A program made the position numbers and the translations under genes. From 39-52-133 sp035531075 (GTDB taxonomy: Bacteria; Pseudomonadota; Gammaproteobacteria; Burkholderiales; Gallionellaceae), in the NCBI GenBank assembly GCA_035531075.1, contig DATKTO010000019.1, positions 184,995-248,994 on the forward strand: a stretch of DNA of 64,000 nt, written 5' to 3'. Positions 52,899-61,410 of this stretch are shown piece by piece. Below the pieces are notes generated by a model, which was not told the origin of the DNA, ran no database searches, and saw only the letters and a program-made list of their open reading frames with translations. Every line of letters starts with the position of its first letter. Position 1 is the first letter of the stretch.

Positions 52899-53945
52899 TT
52901 ACCCTTTCTTTTTCCACCGCGCCGCAGGCCCGCGGCCTTGGCATTCAACCAGCTTTGCGCTTTGCTGCTCGCGCAATACGCGCCGAATCATGTCGCGGCT
53001 CACGCCGGGGCAAGCCTGCTCCAACTGCGTCACAGTAAACTCGTCGGTAAAGCGCTTGATTGCCGCCAATACCAAATCCGTTTTGGAACCTCGCGGCGCT
53101 TTCACTTCGCCCACACGCTCGGCAAACTCGCGGTAAGCCAGCTTCAGCATCGACAGCACATAGTTGATGTAAGGCCAGGGATCATGCTTGCCTTCATGCC
53201 ATCCCTGCGAGCTTTGCTCCAGCGTTTCGTAATAGCGCTCCTTGTTTTCCTCGATCAGGCGCTCAAGGCTGATGTAGCGCCCCGCCTCATAGCCCAGTTG
53301 ATAGCACTGCAGCAAAAGAGTCAGCCGCGACACGCGCCCGTTGCCATCGCGGAAGGGGTGGATGCACAAAAAATCTAGATTGAACGCAGCCATGGCGATA
53401 AGCGGATGCACCCAGCGATCTTCAAGGCAATGCTGCCAATCCGCCACCAGTTCTGCCATGGCAGCCGGCGTATTCAGCGCAGACACAGGGCGAAAGCGCA
53501 CCCGTTCGCGCCCGTCGGCATAACGCTCGATGATGTCGCCGTCTTTCTCCTTGTATAGACCTGCATCCCAAATCTGGCCGCGTGCCAGCCGGTGCAGCTC
53601 GCGTATCGTCGCCTCGCTCAGCGGAAAGCGCGCCGCGCCGTCGTGTATGCGTTTCAGCGCATCGCGATAACCGCGCACCTCCTCCTCATCGCGATCACGA
53701 AACAAGGGCTTTTCCGCCACCAGCACATCGCGCACCCGCGACGGCGCAACAGACACCCCCTCAATACGGTTGGAAGAAACCGCGCTTTCAATCAGCGCAT
53801 GTTCGCGCAGGGTCTTGAGTCGCTGCGGCGATTGCTGCGTGTAAAGTTCCTGCTTGCCGCGAAATTCGCCCAGATCGGCGAGATACCAGGAGGTGCTGGC
53901 GGGTATGGAAAAATCCTTGGCGGCAAAAAGGCGTAGCGTGTTCAT
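52899..53945 (-). CDS. Fic-domain AMPylase-type protein inside the RM operon
   Basis: A 348-aa Fic protein. The catalytic loop HPFRDGNGR is at 196-204 with the active histidine and full consensus. An N-terminal inhibitory motif (S/T)xxxE(G/N) is visible as S58-N-R-I-E62-G63, marking a self-inhibited class II-type Fic. A Fic_N segment precedes and a winged helix closes the protein ('FTVTQLEQACPGVSRDMIRR'). Fic proteins usually transfer AMP to protein targets. Its place between hsdS and hsdR (15 bases after hsdS) suggests an accessory or regulatory role in the RM system; the target is unknown. Confidence 0.9.
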   Translation of the reverse strand: MNTLRLFAAKDFSIPASTSWYLADLGEFRGKQELYTQQSPQRLKTLREHALIESAVSSNRIEGVSVAPSRVRDVLVAEKPLFRDRDEEEVRGYRDALKRIHDGAARFPLSEATIRELHRLARGQIWDAGLYKEKDGDIIERYADGRERVRFRPVSALNTPAAMAELVADWQHCLEDRWVHPLIAMAAFNLDFLCIHPFRDGNGRVSRLTLLLQCYQLGYEAGRYISLERLIEENKERYYETLEQSSQGWHEGKHDPWPYINYVLSMLKLAYREFAERVGEVKAPRGSKTDLVLAAIKRFTDEFTVTQLEQACPGVSRDMIRRVLREQQSAKLVECQGRGPAARWKKKG

Positions 53946-53960
53946 ATGGTTCCTTCCGGT

Positions 53961-55253
53961 TCAAGTTCCGCTCAAATCGATCTTCCCCGTCACCGCTTCG
54001 TGGATGATGGCCTTGCGCAGCTCTTTCAAGACCTGTGCTTGCTCGTCCAGCGTGGCGAGCTGCGCGTCGATGTGTTGGGTTTGCTGGTCGAGGTGGTGTG
54101 CAATGGTGAGCTGTTCGTCAACGGGCGGGCAAGGCAAATAAAGATTTGCGTATTTTTCCGCATTAACGTTTTGGATAGTTGATTGAATCTGAGTGTCAGA
54201 GATGTATTGCCAGTAAAACGTTGACTGGCAACAGGCATAAAAAAATTTAGGCACACAAACATCAGGATTGAGCCGAGCGCGTATCAAGTATCCAGCGAAA
54301 CAACAACGCCCCCAAGAACGCTGATAAATAAAACTTTTCCCGACTGTCGCTCCACTTCTAGCTAATAAAACATCGCCCTCTTTAAGTAGATATTGCCTTG
54401 CAATATCTAGAGGGAGCGAGCGAAAGGTGTCCTCGCGAAGATTACCGTTTGCGTCTATATCTGTAATTCTGACAAATCGAGGATTTTCAAGATCATTGCT
54501 ATCGGCTGCTTCGTTTGCTCCATACGTCAAAGGTTCTTTGAGTAACGACTTAAGCCGTTTTATTTCCCAGTTTTTGGGAATCTCACCAATCCACGCCACA
54601 CCCGAATCTTTCATCGGTGCGTTTTTGTTTAAGCCTTTGGTGACTGCATCGTGGATGGTGGCCTTTCGCAGCTCGGCCAGCACGGTCTTCTTCTCGGCTA
54701 GCGTGCTCAGGCGCTGGTCGATCAGTGCGGTTTGCCGGTCGAGGTAATCGGCGATTGCGCGTTGCTCTGCGAAAGGAGGGACGGCAATAAAGTCATACTC
54801 TAATGTACTAAATGGTATGGCTTGTCCATCGCGTATGCCTTTTTGGTGTTGCTTTAATTGAGCTAAGAAAGTAGCTGATTTGAAAAAGTGTTTGAAATAC
54901 TCAGGTTCACACCGCTTAGCGTCTCGCAATCTTAATACCGTGTATGCGGGACTAATAATTCCTCGAACAGAAGACTTTTCAATACCACCTTCAAATGAGC
55001 GAAGGCTAATAACAAAATCGTCTTCGCAAACAAGTTTGAAATTCTCTCTGCCGTCCACTTTTGCTTCCATCGTGCGCCAGCCAACCTCGCTCTTCAAAAT
55101 CACTCCAGCATGTTGGGTTGCTGCAAGCAAAGGGGCAGATGGAAATCCTTTAATCGAGACCTCTTGAAATACGCTTTTAACGCGTTCATTTTTCCACTCT
55201 GGCGGTATCTCCTCAATCCAACCCACACCCGAATATTTTATCGCCTGTGTCAC
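53961..55253 (-). CDS. hsdS: Type I restriction-modification specificity subunit HsdS
   Basis: A 430-aa protein with the classical two-fold layout: target recognition domain 1 (~residues 8-130), a conserved helix ('FAEQRAIADYLDRQTALIDQ'), domain 2 (~218-365, 'VAWIGEIPKNWEIKRLKSLL'), and a second conserved helix ('DEQLTIAHHLDQQTQHIDAQ'). The two central helices set the spacing of the bipartite target. The target sequence cannot be read from the protein. The second half looks less G+C-rich than the rest, as expected for exchangeable recognition domains. It lies 2 bases after hsdM. Confidence 0.94.
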   Translation of the reverse strand: MTQAIKYSGVGWIEEIPPEWKNERVKSVFQEVSIKGFPSAPLLAATQHAGVILKSEVGWRTMEAKVDGRENFKLVCEDDFVISLRSFEGGIEKSSVRGIISPAYTVLRLRDAKRCEPEYFKHFFKSATFLAQLKQHQKGIRDGQAIPFSTLEYDFIAVPPFAEQRAIADYLDRQTALIDQRLSTLAEKKTVLAELRKATIHDAVTKGLNKNAPMKDSGVAWIGEIPKNWEIKRLKSLLKEPLTYGANEAADSNDLENPRFVRITDIDANGNLREDTFRSLPLDIARQYLLKEGDVLLARSGATVGKSFIYQRSWGRCCFAGYLIRARLNPDVCVPKFFYACCQSTFYWQYISDTQIQSTIQNVNAEKYANLYLPCPPVDEQLTIAHHLDQQTQHIDAQLATLDEQAQVLKELRKAIIHEAVTGKIDLSGT

Positions 55254-55255
55254 GC

Positions 55256-57349
55256 TCAGTCTCCCGCGATGCTGGCAGCGAATTCCGCTTCCAGCTTTGC
55301 GCTCCTGGCATTGATCTGGTGCAGCTCTGCCAGCAAGTCTTTAACTGCGCGCACTTCGCTTTGCTTGGGGAAATGTTTGTTGAAGTTGATTTCGCAGCCA
55401 ACCTTGACGCCACCCGCCACACGCTCAAACGGTTCTTTCACCCAGGTGGCGAGGAAGTCGCGGATGATTTTTTCGTTGGCGTTTGCGTCGGATGCGTAGG
55501 CGGTGGTTTCGGTGTCTTTTTCTTTCAGCGGGCCCAGGGTGACGTCGACTTTGAGGATTTCTGCGCCGCCGGATTTGGCGACCTTGGCTTTGACGGTGAG
55601 TACGCCGAGGCCGAGTTCGCGGGTGTTTTTGCCGTCGTGCAACTGGATCGCACCGGTTTCATTGTCGCGGCTGTGGCGCTGTTTGCCCGCCTGCACGCTG
55701 ATGCTTTCGGCCGCCTTGATCGCTTCGTTAAACGCGGCAGCGGCTTCCTTGGCGCTGAGCTCATCCGGCTTGAGCAGCGGGCCATTTTTGATGATGTGGC
55801 TTTGCTCGCCGACGGTGATGGTAATGACATCGCCCGCAAGCGCCTGCTCTTCCTGCACGGCGCGCCCGGCTTCGTCGTGGCGGTGCAGGATGATTTCTAC
55901 TTTGTTGTAGAGCAGCTGGTCGACGCTGAGCACTTTGGAGATGGGGCCGTCGGCATAGGCGCGGAAGGCTTGCACGATCTTGGCGCAGTTGGCCTCGTCG
56001 ATCTTGCAGTTTTTCTTGTTGAGGTTCTTTTTGAGTTTGACGAAGTTGTTTTCGGCGTTGATCAGCAGCACGCGGCCTTTGCGCGCCTTGGGTTTGTTTT
56101 TGTTGAGCACCCACAGGTAGGTGGAGATGCCGGTGTTGAAAAATTCGTTCTTGGGCAACTGAATGATGGCTTCGACCATGTCTTGTTCCTGCAGCAGCCA
56201 GCGGCGTGTTTCCGATTCGCCGCCGCCCGCATCGCCGGAAAACAAAGTAGAGCCGGAATGCACGATGGTGGCGACGCCGCTTTCCTTCAGGTGAAAGGCG
56301 GCATGCTGCAGAAACAGCAGTTGGCCGTCGGAGGTGGGCGGCAGGCGGTTTTGTGCAAAGCGGCCCGAGGCATCGGCTTCGATGGCGGATTTGAAGTCTT
56401 TCCAGTCCACGCCGTAGGGCGGGTTGGCCATGATGGCGTCGAATTCTTCGCCGAGAAAACGGTCATCGGTGAGGGTGTTACCCCATTCGATTTTTGCATC
56501 GCTGCGGAAACGCGCCTCGATGGCGGCCAGCGCAAACAGCGCATCGTTCAGCTCCTGGCCGCGTGCGCGCACCGATAAATTCGGGAAGGCCTCGCGTAGC
56601 GAGTCTTCCATCGCATAGACAAAGTTGCCGCCGCCGCAGGTCATGTCATACACGTCGGCGATGCCTTTGGTATCTTTGCCTTCCTTGAACAGCTCGACGA
56701 TAAGCGCGCTGGCAAGGTCGATCACATCGGACGGGGTGTATTGTTCACCCGCCGTTTCCGCCGAGATGTCGGCCCATTTGCGCTTGATGTGCTCTTCGAT
56801 AGTGGTGACTTCGGAGTTGTCGAAACCGGTGAGGTCGATGTTCCCCCACTTCTGCGCGAAGGCATACAACGGCTGGTTGGGCATGCCCCACAGCGATTGC
56901 GCCTTGCCCTGGATGTCCAGAAACTTGGGCAGCCCGGCCACATAGCCCATGCCCAGCAGGCGGCGGGTCTCGGGGTCGTATTGTTCGAGATGGGTGGTGA
57001 AGCGGTTGAGGAAGTTGCCGCCGGGCACCTGGCAGGTTTCTTGCAGCCCCTTGTTGTGCAATACCAAATCCTGATGATAGCCCTTGCCCGCAGCCTTGAT
57101 GGACATGTCCAGCCAGGTGAGGTGTTCCGGGTTCTCCTCGTTGAATTTCTGCTCGGTAGCCTCTTTGTATTCCGTGATTTTTTCCGCCCTGAGGCGGCGT
57201 ATGCGCGACTCGACCAGCATCAGCGCGAAGAACGGCATCATGTAACCGGGCCAGTCACTTTCCTTGATCGCGCAGCCGCGCAGTGTGTCGGCTGTTTTCC
57301 AGATGTCCGATTCGTATGTGATGATGCCCGCGCCGATGGTTTGCTTCAT
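55256..57349 (-). CDS. hsdM: Type I restriction-modification DNA methyltransferase HsdM
   Basis: A 697-aa N6-adenine methyltransferase, longer than the usual ~500 aa. SAM motif I is 'YDMTCGGGNF' (~234-243) and the catalytic NPPY is at 309-312. 'EQYTPSDVIDLASALIVELF' marks the start of the N6_Mtase domain. The extra ~190 C-terminal residues include a beta-rich insertion and end in a coiled-coil-like helix ('LLAELHQINARSAKLEAEFA'), which may contact HsdS. It is the first gene of the operon and is divergent from the NTF2-like gene. All catalytic motifs are intact. Confidence 0.93.
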   Translation of the reverse strand: MKQTIGAGIITYESDIWKTADTLRGCAIKESDWPGYMMPFFALMLVESRIRRLRAEKITEYKEATEQKFNEENPEHLTWLDMSIKAAGKGYHQDLVLHNKGLQETCQVPGGNFLNRFTTHLEQYDPETRRLLGMGYVAGLPKFLDIQGKAQSLWGMPNQPLYAFAQKWGNIDLTGFDNSEVTTIEEHIKRKWADISAETAGEQYTPSDVIDLASALIVELFKEGKDTKGIADVYDMTCGGGNFVYAMEDSLREAFPNLSVRARGQELNDALFALAAIEARFRSDAKIEWGNTLTDDRFLGEEFDAIMANPPYGVDWKDFKSAIEADASGRFAQNRLPPTSDGQLLFLQHAAFHLKESGVATIVHSGSTLFSGDAGGGESETRRWLLQEQDMVEAIIQLPKNEFFNTGISTYLWVLNKNKPKARKGRVLLINAENNFVKLKKNLNKKNCKIDEANCAKIVQAFRAYADGPISKVLSVDQLLYNKVEIILHRHDEAGRAVQEEQALAGDVITITVGEQSHIIKNGPLLKPDELSAKEAAAAFNEAIKAAESISVQAGKQRHSRDNETGAIQLHDGKNTRELGLGVLTVKAKVAKSGGAEILKVDVTLGPLKEKDTETTAYASDANANEKIIRDFLATWVKEPFERVAGGVKVGCEINFNKHFPKQSEVRAVKDLLAELHQINARSAKLEAEFAASIAGD

Positions 57350-57602
57350 TGAATGCCTTTGATGATCAGAAATATAGCGTGATAAACGCCGGGCAGATGC
57401 TAACAGATTTTGCAGAAAAGCTCCCGCGTAAAACCAATGCCATTGAGCAAATAGTGAGTTGTGCTACTGGATGAGAAACGTACCAATCCTGCTAGTCCCC
57501 TTTTGCGAAGTGGTGCTAGTGGTATTTGCTTTTTTTCATCCTATACAGGGCGGAAACTTTCGCTATACTCCTGCCATTAAACAAAAGATTGGAAACAGGT
57601 AT

Positions 57603-58001
57603 ATGGAAAACAAGCCCGCAATAGATATGCTGGAAGCGCTGGCGCTGACCGCCAATGCGGGTGCCTACACCTCGCACATGGACCTGATCTCGAAACAGGT
57701 GAGCGTGTACGGCGTGCCCGGCTTCGAGGTGATTGGCTACAACGACTGGGCGCGCCAGTGCCAGTACGAGTTCGACGAAGGCATCCTGAAGCGGGTGAGC
57801 TATGAGGGCCTGCGCGTGGTGACGGTTACGCACGGCAACGTGCTGTTCAAGACGCTTGAGACAGTGGAAGGCACAGACGGCACCATCAACCGCCACGGTG
57901 TGGAAATACTGATACGTCAGGAAGCGGATGGCAAATGGCGCGTGGTACAGGAGCGCATACTGGATGAAAATGAAATGGAATTCGACAGCCGCAAGGCCTG
58001 A
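57603..58001 (+). CDS. NTF2-like/SnoaL-type small protein
   Basis: From ATG at 57603 a 132-aa protein follows; upstream in-frame codons look hydrophobic and random. Helices 'IDMLEALALTANAGAYTSHMD' (in parts) and alternating strands ('GFEVIGYNDWARQCQYEF', 'VVTVTHGNVLFKTLETVEG', 'GVEILIRQEADGKWRVVQER') fit a DUF4440/SnoaL-type cone fold. Such folds bind small ligands or act as subunits; no catalytic residue is clear. TATACT at 57564-57569 could be a -10 box. The family call is moderate. Confidence 0.6.
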   Translation: MENKPAIDMLEALALTANAGAYTSHMDLISKQVSVYGVPGFEVIGYNDWARQCQYEFDEGILKRVSYEGLRVVTVTHGNVLFKTLETVEGTDGTINRHGVEILIRQEADGKWRVVQERILDENEMEFDSRKA

Positions 58002-58106
58002 TTCCTTTCCGGGTTTAAATCAGCGTAATGCAGGGTGCGTGGGACGCACCCTGCAATCATAATTTTCGTGTTTAAAAATAAGCGGAACAAGAAGGCAGTA
58101 AAAAAT

Positions 58107-58811
58107 ATGACACTCACTTTTGCATCGCACTCCGAGTTTGCAACGCAGCCGCGCTTTTCACTGCAGCCCGGCCCGCGCGAAAGGCACTTGCAGCGCAAGC
58201 TGAACAACCTGCTGTTCAGCGCAAACGGCAGCATCACACAAGAGGATATCAATACCGCGCAGCGGCAGGATCACACGGCCATGCAGCAGTTCATGGAGCA
58301 TTTTCGCGAGCTGGTGCAGCGTGCGGTGGGGCTGGACAAGAATGTGGAGAGCGACGTCATCCTGCTGCTGAAAGCGCAGCTGGAGCAGCAGTACGCCGTG
58401 TGCAGCGGCCTGCCGGGCCAGCCGCTTGCGATACAGGATGCCATCAAGAAACTGATCGCCGCCATCAGCTCCACCCTCAGGAACACTTCAAAGGATGATC
58501 CGCACGCGCTGGAAAAATTGCGCAACGATGAAGAGCACACCCGGCTGCATTTGCAGCTTTGCGATTACCTGATCGTTTCCGACATCCTCAATCCGGATGA
58601 AATCATCCGCGACGACGAGCAAATCCCCGCGCTGTTAAACGAGTCGGACGAAGCGCTGCAGGCGGCGCTGGCTTTGTTCCCGCCGGAGCGCATCGGCATG
58701 ATGATCGAAGAAGGCAGGGCCTTGCTGCAGCGCATTGAGGCAGAAGGGCACTGCCTGCCGCAGGCCTGGCAAAACCTGGCGCAGATGGAAAGCTGGCTGC
58801 ACGGCGCGTAA
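58107..58811 (+). CDS. Unknown helical protein upstream of an adenylate cyclase
   Basis: A 234-aa all-helical soluble protein from ATG at 58107. Charged amphipathic helices dominate ('MQQFMEHFRELVQRAV', 'VILLLKAQLEQQYAVCSG', 'DEEHTRLHLQLCDYLIV'). There is no signal peptide or membrane helix, and one region is Leu/Glu-rich enough for helical bundling. I do not recognise the family. It lies 24 bases ahead of the CHASE2-cyclase gene, which has a GGGGGA ribosome-binding site in the gap, so the two likely form an operon and may work in one signalling route. Confidence 0.75.
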   Translation: MTLTFASHSEFATQPRFSLQPGPRERHLQRKLNNLLFSANGSITQEDINTAQRQDHTAMQQFMEHFRELVQRAVGLDKNVESDVILLLKAQLEQQYAVCSGLPGQPLAIQDAIKKLIAAISSTLRNTSKDDPHALEKLRNDEEHTRLHLQLCDYLIVSDILNPDEIIRDDEQIPALLNESDEALQAALALFPPERIGMMIEEGRALLQRIEAEGHCLPQAWQNLAQMESWLHGA

Positions 58812-58835
58812 GCAGAAATATCTTCAGGGGGAGCA

Positions 58836-61088
58836 ATGCAAAATTTCTTAAAACGTTCAGCGATACCGGCACGCTGGCTACAGCATTCGGTGCGCATCGG
58901 CCTCGGGCTGGGCGTCGTTTTATTGTTTATTCTGCATGGCAGCCACCTCATCAAGCTGCCGCTGCTGGAAAGTTTCGAATGGGTACTCTATGACGCGAGG
59001 GTGCGTGCCACCATGCCCGACAGCGTCAACCCGCAAGTCGTGATCATCGATATCGACGAGAAAAGCCTGAAGGAAGAAGGGCGCTGGCCGTGGAGCCGCG
59101 CGCGCATGGGCGAGCTGGTTAAACAACTGACGGACCACTACAAGGTGGCGGTGGTGGGGATGGACGTGGTGTTCGCCGAGCCTGACAGCCAGTCCAGCCT
59201 GAAGATGATGGAACGCCTTGCCAGAAACGGCTCGCCGCACAGCGCTGAAATGAAAGCGCTGCTCGGCAGGCTGCAGCCGCTGCTCGATGGCGACAAGGCG
59301 TTTGCGCGGGATATGCAGGGGCGCAACGTGGTGATGGGCTATTACTTCAAGCGCGAAAACAATCTTGAAGCGCAGTCGCTGTCGGGCAAATTGCCCGCAC
59401 CCGCATGCGATCTGGAGCAGGCATCACAGCAGGACATGCAGCTGCAGCAGGCCACCGGTTACGGCGCAAACCTGTCGCAACTGCAGGATGCTGCCGCAGG
59501 TGCAGGTCATTTCGTCCCCAATATGGATGCCGATGGCGTCATCCGTTCCATCCCCATGCTGATGGCCTACCAGGGCAAATGTTACGAGGCGCTGTCGCTG
59601 GCGATTGTGCGCCACATTCTGGACAGGCCCCAGGTGACGGTGGAGCAGGGTGGCGACCGCTGGAGCAGGCTAAGCCTTAAGGTGGGAGAGCTGAAAATTC
59701 CGGTGATGGCAGATGGCTCTGCATGGATTCCCTATCGCGGCTTTCAGGGCAGCTTCCCCTATGTGTCGGCGGCCGATGTGCTTGAACGTCGCGTCGACCC
59801 AAGGCAACTGGAAGGCGTGGTAGCGATACTGGGCACCACCGCCGCAGGCCTGCTGGATTCACGCGCAACCCCCGTGGGCAGCACCTATGCCGGAGTGGAA
59901 GTGCATGCCAACATGGTTTCCGGCATGCTGGACGGCAGCATCAAAAAATCACCCAGCGCAATCGCGGGCATGGAAACCTGGATGTTGTTATTGTTGGGGC
60001 TGGCGGCAGCTGTGCTGCTGGGCAGCGCATCTCCAGTGCAGGCGATGTGGCTGGCGCTGGGCGCCAGCGTGCTGCTCACCCTGGCCAATCTTTTTGCCTG
60101 GCTCAGCGCGTCCGTGGTGCTGCCGCTGGCTTCGCCGCTGCTGCTGATCGCGCTGCTGTTCATGCTGAACATGTCCTACGGCTTCCTCGCGGAAGAGCGC
60201 ACCAAGCGCCTGTACAAGGAGCGCTTCGGCCAGTATGTCTCGCCCGAGGTGATCGAGGAGATGATCGCCAATCCGGACATGCTGGAGTCGATGGAAGGCA
60301 GCAGCCGCAGCATGACCGTGCTGTTTTCCGATATCCGCAACTTCACCACCATCTCCGAAGGCATGGAGCCCAAAGATTTGATGCGCATGATGAACGAATA
60401 CCTGACCCCGATGACGCGCCTGATTATCGACAAGAACAAGTATCAGGGCACCATCGACAAATACATCGGTGATGCGATCATGGCGTTCTGGGGCGCGCCG
60501 CTGTTCGATGCCAACCATGCACAGCACGGCGTGCTGGCCGCGCTGGAGATGCAGAAACTTGCGGCCGAGTTAAGCGCGCAGTTCAAGGCCAAAAACTGGC
60601 CCGAGATCCGCATCGGGGTCGGCCTTAACACCGGCATGATGGCGGTGGGCAACATGGGCTCCAGTTTCCGCCGCGCCTATACCGTGCTGGGCGATCCGGT
60701 CAACCTGGCGGCAAGGCTGGAGGGCCTGACCAAGGAATACGGCGTCGGCATCCTGGTCAGCGAAACCACCAGGCAATGCGCACCCGATATCGTGTACCGC
60801 GAGCTGGACCGGGTGCGCGTCAAAGGCAAGGGGCTGGCGGTGAGCATCTATGAACCGATCGGCCTTGCCGCAGAGGTGAGTGCGGAACAACACCGCCGCA
60901 TCAGGCAGTTTGAGCAGGCGCTGACACACTATCGCGCGCAGCAGTGGGACGAAGCAGAAGCCGTGCTGCAGAGCCTAGCGCAAACGGACAAGCTCTTGGT
61001 CGAGCTGTATCTGCAGCGTATTGCAGAAATGCGCGCGCACCCTCCGGGCAAGGAATGGGACGGGGTCACGTCTTTCACCACCAAGTAA
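58836..61088 (+). CDS. CHASE2-domain class III adenylate cyclase
   Basis: A 750-aa membrane protein. Helix 1 (~20-36) leads into a periplasmic CHASE2 sensor (~45-360: 'WVLYDARVRATMP', 'VVIIDIDEKSLKEEGRWPWSR'-type start in parts, 'YAGVEVHANMVSGML'), then three helices (~378-446). The catalytic domain begins near 490. Metal ligands Asp499 and Asp546, adenine-selecting Lys542 with Thr616, and transition-state Asn623/Arg627 are present, so it should make cAMP. A short helical tail follows. The CHASE2 ligand is unknown. It is cotranscribed with the upstream unknown protein. Confidence 0.92.
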   Translation: MQNFLKRSAIPARWLQHSVRIGLGLGVVLLFILHGSHLIKLPLLESFEWVLYDARVRATMPDSVNPQVVIIDIDEKSLKEEGRWPWSRARMGELVKQLTDHYKVAVVGMDVVFAEPDSQSSLKMMERLARNGSPHSAEMKALLGRLQPLLDGDKAFARDMQGRNVVMGYYFKRENNLEAQSLSGKLPAPACDLEQASQQDMQLQQATGYGANLSQLQDAAAGAGHFVPNMDADGVIRSIPMLMAYQGKCYEALSLAIVRHILDRPQVTVEQGGDRWSRLSLKVGELKIPVMADGSAWIPYRGFQGSFPYVSAADVLERRVDPRQLEGVVAILGTTAAGLLDSRATPVGSTYAGVEVHANMVSGMLDGSIKKSPSAIAGMETWMLLLLGLAAAVLLGSASPVQAMWLALGASVLLTLANLFAWLSASVVLPLASPLLLIALLFMLNMSYGFLAEERTKRLYKERFGQYVSPEVIEEMIANPDMLESMEGSSRSMTVLFSDIRNFTTISEGMEPKDLMRMMNEYLTPMTRLIIDKNKYQGTIDKYIGDAIMAFWGAPLFDANHAQHGVLAALEMQKLAAELSAQFKAKNWPEIRIGVGLNTGMMAVGNMGSSFRRAYTVLGDPVNLAARLEGLTKEYGVGILVSETTRQCAPDIVYRELDRVRVKGKGLAVSIYEPIGLAAEVSAEQHRRIRQFEQALTHYRAQQWDEAEAVLQSLAQTDKLLVELYLQRIAEMRAHPPGKEWDGVTSFTTK

Positions 61089-61410
61089 GCGGCGCCCGCA
61101 CTGCCGCGACGATGCCTCTGGCGTGCCGTGCCGAACATTTTCAAGCACATGATTATATTAGTTATTGTATGGTTGTGTCGTCATCCCCGCGAAGGCGGGG
61201 TTCCAGCTCTTTTATTTACTGGGTTCCCGCCTTCGCGGGAACGACAAAATGGACTTAATCAGTGTTTCCTTAAATATTTTATAAACGGTGAAGCGGAATA
61301 AAGCTGTTCGGCGCTTCAGCCACTATCCGCGCGATATTGACGTTGCTGACAGCGATAACAGCATCTGCCCGCCATTGTTCCCGCTAGCTGATGTCGTTAC
61401 GCAGAGGTCC
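61089..61410. other. Gap between cyclase and zinc-ribbon gene
   Basis: The 322-base space between the convergent genes holds repeat copy 2 (61177-61272) and otherwise non-coding DNA. No terminator with a U-tract is seen apart from the repeat's hairpins, which may serve as such. Confidence 0.5.
61177..61272. repeat. dRS3-like palindromic repeat, copy 2 (inverted)
   Basis: Read on the minus strand it gives GGAAACACTGATTAAGTCC, then GTTCCCGCGAAGGCGGGAAC, CCAGT, AAAAGAGCTGGA and CCCGCCTTCGCGGGGATGAC, aligning along its whole length with copy 1 at 37966-38073. The arms pair as a long hairpin. It ends the cyclase transcript region. Confidence 0.8.

Noticed and set aside
57459..57602. 48-codon N-terminal extension of the NTF2-like protein
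   Set aside because: Hydrophobic but irregular, overlaps the promoter region; the internal ATG at 57603 starts the conserved-looking part.
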